Origin: an uncultured Draconibacterium sp.
Lineage (GTDB): Bacteria; Bacteroidota; Bacteroidia; Bacteroidales; Prolixibacteraceae
Direction of reading: 5' to 3'
Length of the DNA: 64,000 nucleotides
Assembly (NCBI RefSeq): GCF_963676735.1
Contig: NZ_OY781464.1
Location: forward strand, 4,559,001 to 4,623,000
The first letter of the stretch is position 1. Each line of letters opens with the position of its first letter. Of the stretch, positions 62,172-64,000 are shown in pieces. The translations under genes and the position numbers were made by a program. The notes under the pieces were generated by a model, which saw nothing but the letters and a program-made list of their open reading frames with translations, was not told the origin of the DNA and made no database searches.

Positions 62172-64000
62172 ATGATAGTAAAACGGGGGAAAATAAGCAT
62201 TTCTGGTCTGCTTGTGTTAATCCTTTTATTGGTTAATACTATTTCTGCTCAGCCCAGGTATTTGCAACTCAAACAATTTACTTCTGAAGATGGTTTGTCG
62301 TCTTCAACTATTACGTGTATTAGCCAGGATTTTAAGGGCTTTATCTGGATTGGCACCCGAAACGGATTAAACCGGTTCGACGGTAACACGTTTAAAATTT
62401 ATAAAGCAGATAACGAGGCTAATGCATTAAACACTTTGTCTGATAATCTGGTGCTTGATATTTGTTTCGACGTGGACAATCGTTTGTATGTGGGCACCAT
62501 GAAAGGCTTATCTTTGTACCAGCCTCAATTCGATCATTTTCATAATTACCAGTCAGATTCAAGCTCGTGTTTGTACAATGTTAATTTTCAGGCCCGTTCT
62601 GTGACGGCTGCTAAAGATGGTACGCTTTACATTGCCTCTACCATTGGAGTTATTTGTTTTAATCCAAAACAGAATACTTATTCTTGTTATAATGAGGAGA
62701 ATGGTTTATGTAATTCTGTAATTGATAAGGTTTTTTTAGCCAACGATAATCGCCTCTGGATTGGAACGGCAAGTGGGTTGGATGTTTTGAATATCAAAAC
62801 CGGTGAATTAAAACATGTAGGCAAAGGCCTGGATGGGACAGATTATTCTTCCGGTAGATTTCATGATATTATTGCCGATCAGAAAGGAGTTATTTGGGCA
62901 AGCAGTTATACAAAAGGCCTGTTTCGGGTAGCTTTAAACGACGAAGGGGAAGAATGCCTGCAAAATTTTAAACATGAGCCGGGCAATTCGAACTCCATTT
63001 CTGCTAACCGACTGATGTGCATCGAGGTGGACAAAAGCAATAATATTTGGGTTGGAGCAGAAAACGACGGAGTTTATTGTTTAAATCCAAACAGAAACCG
63101 CTTTAAGCATTACCTGTCGGCTAAAACCGATCCGTTTCTCACAAAAACATATTCAGGAGAGTGCCTGTTTTTCGACCGTTCGGATAATTTCTGGCTAGGA
63201 ACTTTTGCCAACGGCCTTAATTTGGCACCCAAAAATAGTGGATCAATTGTGGCATTTAGCAAATTTAAAGGTGGCAATTTAAGCAATACCAACAATATGG
63301 TAAATGCATTTTACCAACAAAGCGACAGCTTAATTTGGGTGGCAACCGATGGTGGTGGAATAAATATTCTAAATAAAAATACAGGCTATTTTCGCTGCAT
63401 AAGTACCGAAAACTCCGATTTGCCAAACAATTATATTCTATCCATCGACGAAGGCAAAAATGGAGAAATATGGATGTCAACTTGGGGCTCAGGATTGGTT
63501 TGCTATCGTCCTGAAGACAACAGTTATACCGTTTATGATAAAACGAATTCTTCCATTCCCGACAATAATCTGTTTGATGTTTGTGTAACCGATAACGGAG
63601 CCTTGCTTATTGCAACATTTAGTTCGGGGCTTGCTTATTTCGAGCCCTATAAAAATACATGGAAAGTGTATGATCCCGGCAACAGCAAGTTGGCAGTGCG
63701 TTACATCAATGCGGTCAAAAAACTCGATAACCAAACGTTTGTTATTGGTACAAATGCCGGTGTGTTTCTTTTTAATACTAAAAGCGAAACAATAACAAAC
63801 CTTGCTGAAACAAAACAGATTAATAGCCTTGGTAAGGCTCATGTTTACGATGTGTTTGTTGAAAGCAAAACATCGGTATGGGCGGCAACGCTTTCCGGCT
63901 TAGTTCATTTTAACCCGAAAACAGGTGATAACAAAACATTTACCGTAAAACACGGCTTGCCTAATAATTCGATAAACGGAGTTTTAAAAGATAAAAATGG
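62172..64000 (+). CDS. Hybrid two-component system (HTCS)-type sensor, N-terminal part (truncated by window end)
   Basis: The frame opens at the ATG at 62172 and remains open to the last base (609 codons). The start MIVKRGKISISGLLVLILLL is a signal peptide, with cleavage near ISA-Q. The start of the periplasmic two-propeller sensor follows, with the classic FTSEDGLSSSTITCISQD and GFIWIGTRNGLNRFDG, repeated at later blades (LWIGTASGLDVLN, IWVGAENDGVYCLN, IWVATDGGGINILN, and GLPNNSINGVLKDKNG at the end). The Y_Y_Y, kinase, receiver and AraC parts would lie beyond the window. HTCS proteins detect oligosaccharides and switch on polysaccharide-use genes; the ligand is unknown. Confidence 0.9.
   Translation, partial: MIVKRGKISISGLLVLILLLVNTISAQPRYLQLKQFTSEDGLSSSTITCISQDFKGFIWIGTRNGLNRFDGNTFKIYKADNEANALNTLSDNLVLDICFDVDNRLYVGTMKGLSLYQPQFDHFHNYQSDSSSCLYNVNFQARSVTAAKDGTLYIASTIGVICFNPKQNTYSCYNEENGLCNSVIDKVFLANDNRLWIGTASGLDVLNIKTGELKHVGKGLDGTDYSSGRFHDIIADQKGVIWASSYTKGLFRVALNDEGEECLQNFKHEPGNSNSISANRLMCIEVDKSNNIWVGAENDGVYCLNPNRNRFKHYLSAKTDPFLTKTYSGECLFFDRSDNFWLGTFANGLNLAPKNSGSIVAFSKFKGGNLSNTNNMVNAFYQQSDSLIWVATDGGGINILNKNTGYFRCISTENSDLPNNYILSIDEGKNGEIWMSTWGSGLVCYRPEDNSYTVYDKTNSSIPDNNLFDVCVTDNGALLIATFSSGLAYFEPYKNTWKVYDPGNSKLAVRYINAVKKLDNQTFVIGTNAGVFLFNTKSETITNLAETKQINSLGKAHVYDVFVESKTSVWAATLSGLVHFNPKTGDNKTFTVKHGLPNNSINGVLKDKN

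Noticed and set aside
1..64000. tRNA, rRNA, CRISPR arrays, prophage and integrase genes
   Set aside because: None was recognised on reading both strands; a covariance-model scan could not be run here.

Overview
The window looks like a chromosomal segment of a Bacteroidota bacterium, most likely an environmental or marine Bacteroidales/Marinilabiliales-type organism (lineage is inference). Supporting signs are AT-rich DNA, the apparent lack of Shine-Dalgarno sequences, a periplasmic two-component sensor of the HTCS type, the ~331-aa Bacteroidetes class II aldolase, sulfatases and polysaccharide hydrolases, and an array of large FtsX/MacB-type ABC permeases.

Layout. 1-444 is the 3' end of an ABC-2 permease. 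570-3911 (minus) holds two arabinose/xylose-releasing hydrolases (GH43, GH51). 4188-4613 is a DoxX protein. 4631-7344 (minus) is an NtrB/NtrC-like pair. 7351-8348 is a REP-type repeat island around a RAYT transposase gene. 8585-33656 is a long plus-strand efflux/ABC region: TolC, HlyD-type adaptor, ATPase, six consecutive FtsX/MacB permeases, a DUF4097 protein, then permease, ATPase, permease. In all there are eight permeases and two ATPases. A sigma-54-like promoter lies just upstream of tolC. 33790-37068 (minus) has a lipoprotein with two anti-sigma-K-like repeats and a PhoR/PhoB-type pair. 37286-45698 (plus) is a compact operon of seven genes, five of them coding for zinc-ribbon proteins, plus a secreted protein and a TPR protein. 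45848-47481 (minus) has a DUF3592-like protein and a membrane-bound AraC regulator. 47747-55596 (minus) is a carbohydrate locus without SusC/SusD: Tat-exported TIM-barrel isomerase, two sulfatases, GH105 and GH2. 55797-57878 (minus) is an orphan TPR histidine kinase. 58092-59528 is an MltF-like lytic transglycosylase. 59586-61906 has two divergent class II fructose-bisphosphate aldolases. 62172-64000 is the start of an HTCS sensor that runs off the window.

How it fits together. The NtrC-type regulator probably drives the tolC-led efflux operon from the sigma-54-like site. The permeases differ in their periplasmic domains but keep the C-terminal half and its NBD-coupling motif, partly by gene conversion visible at the DNA level. 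This fits several substrate-specific permeases sharing few ATPases, adaptor and TolC (inference). The best candidate for an undescribed system is the zinc-ribbon operon at 37286-45698. Its proteins share cytoplasmic zinc ribbons, an identical juxtamembrane linker, a shared post-membrane motif and a shared hydrophobic module. An extra zinc ribbon is encoded in frame behind the stop codon of the AIM24-like gene.
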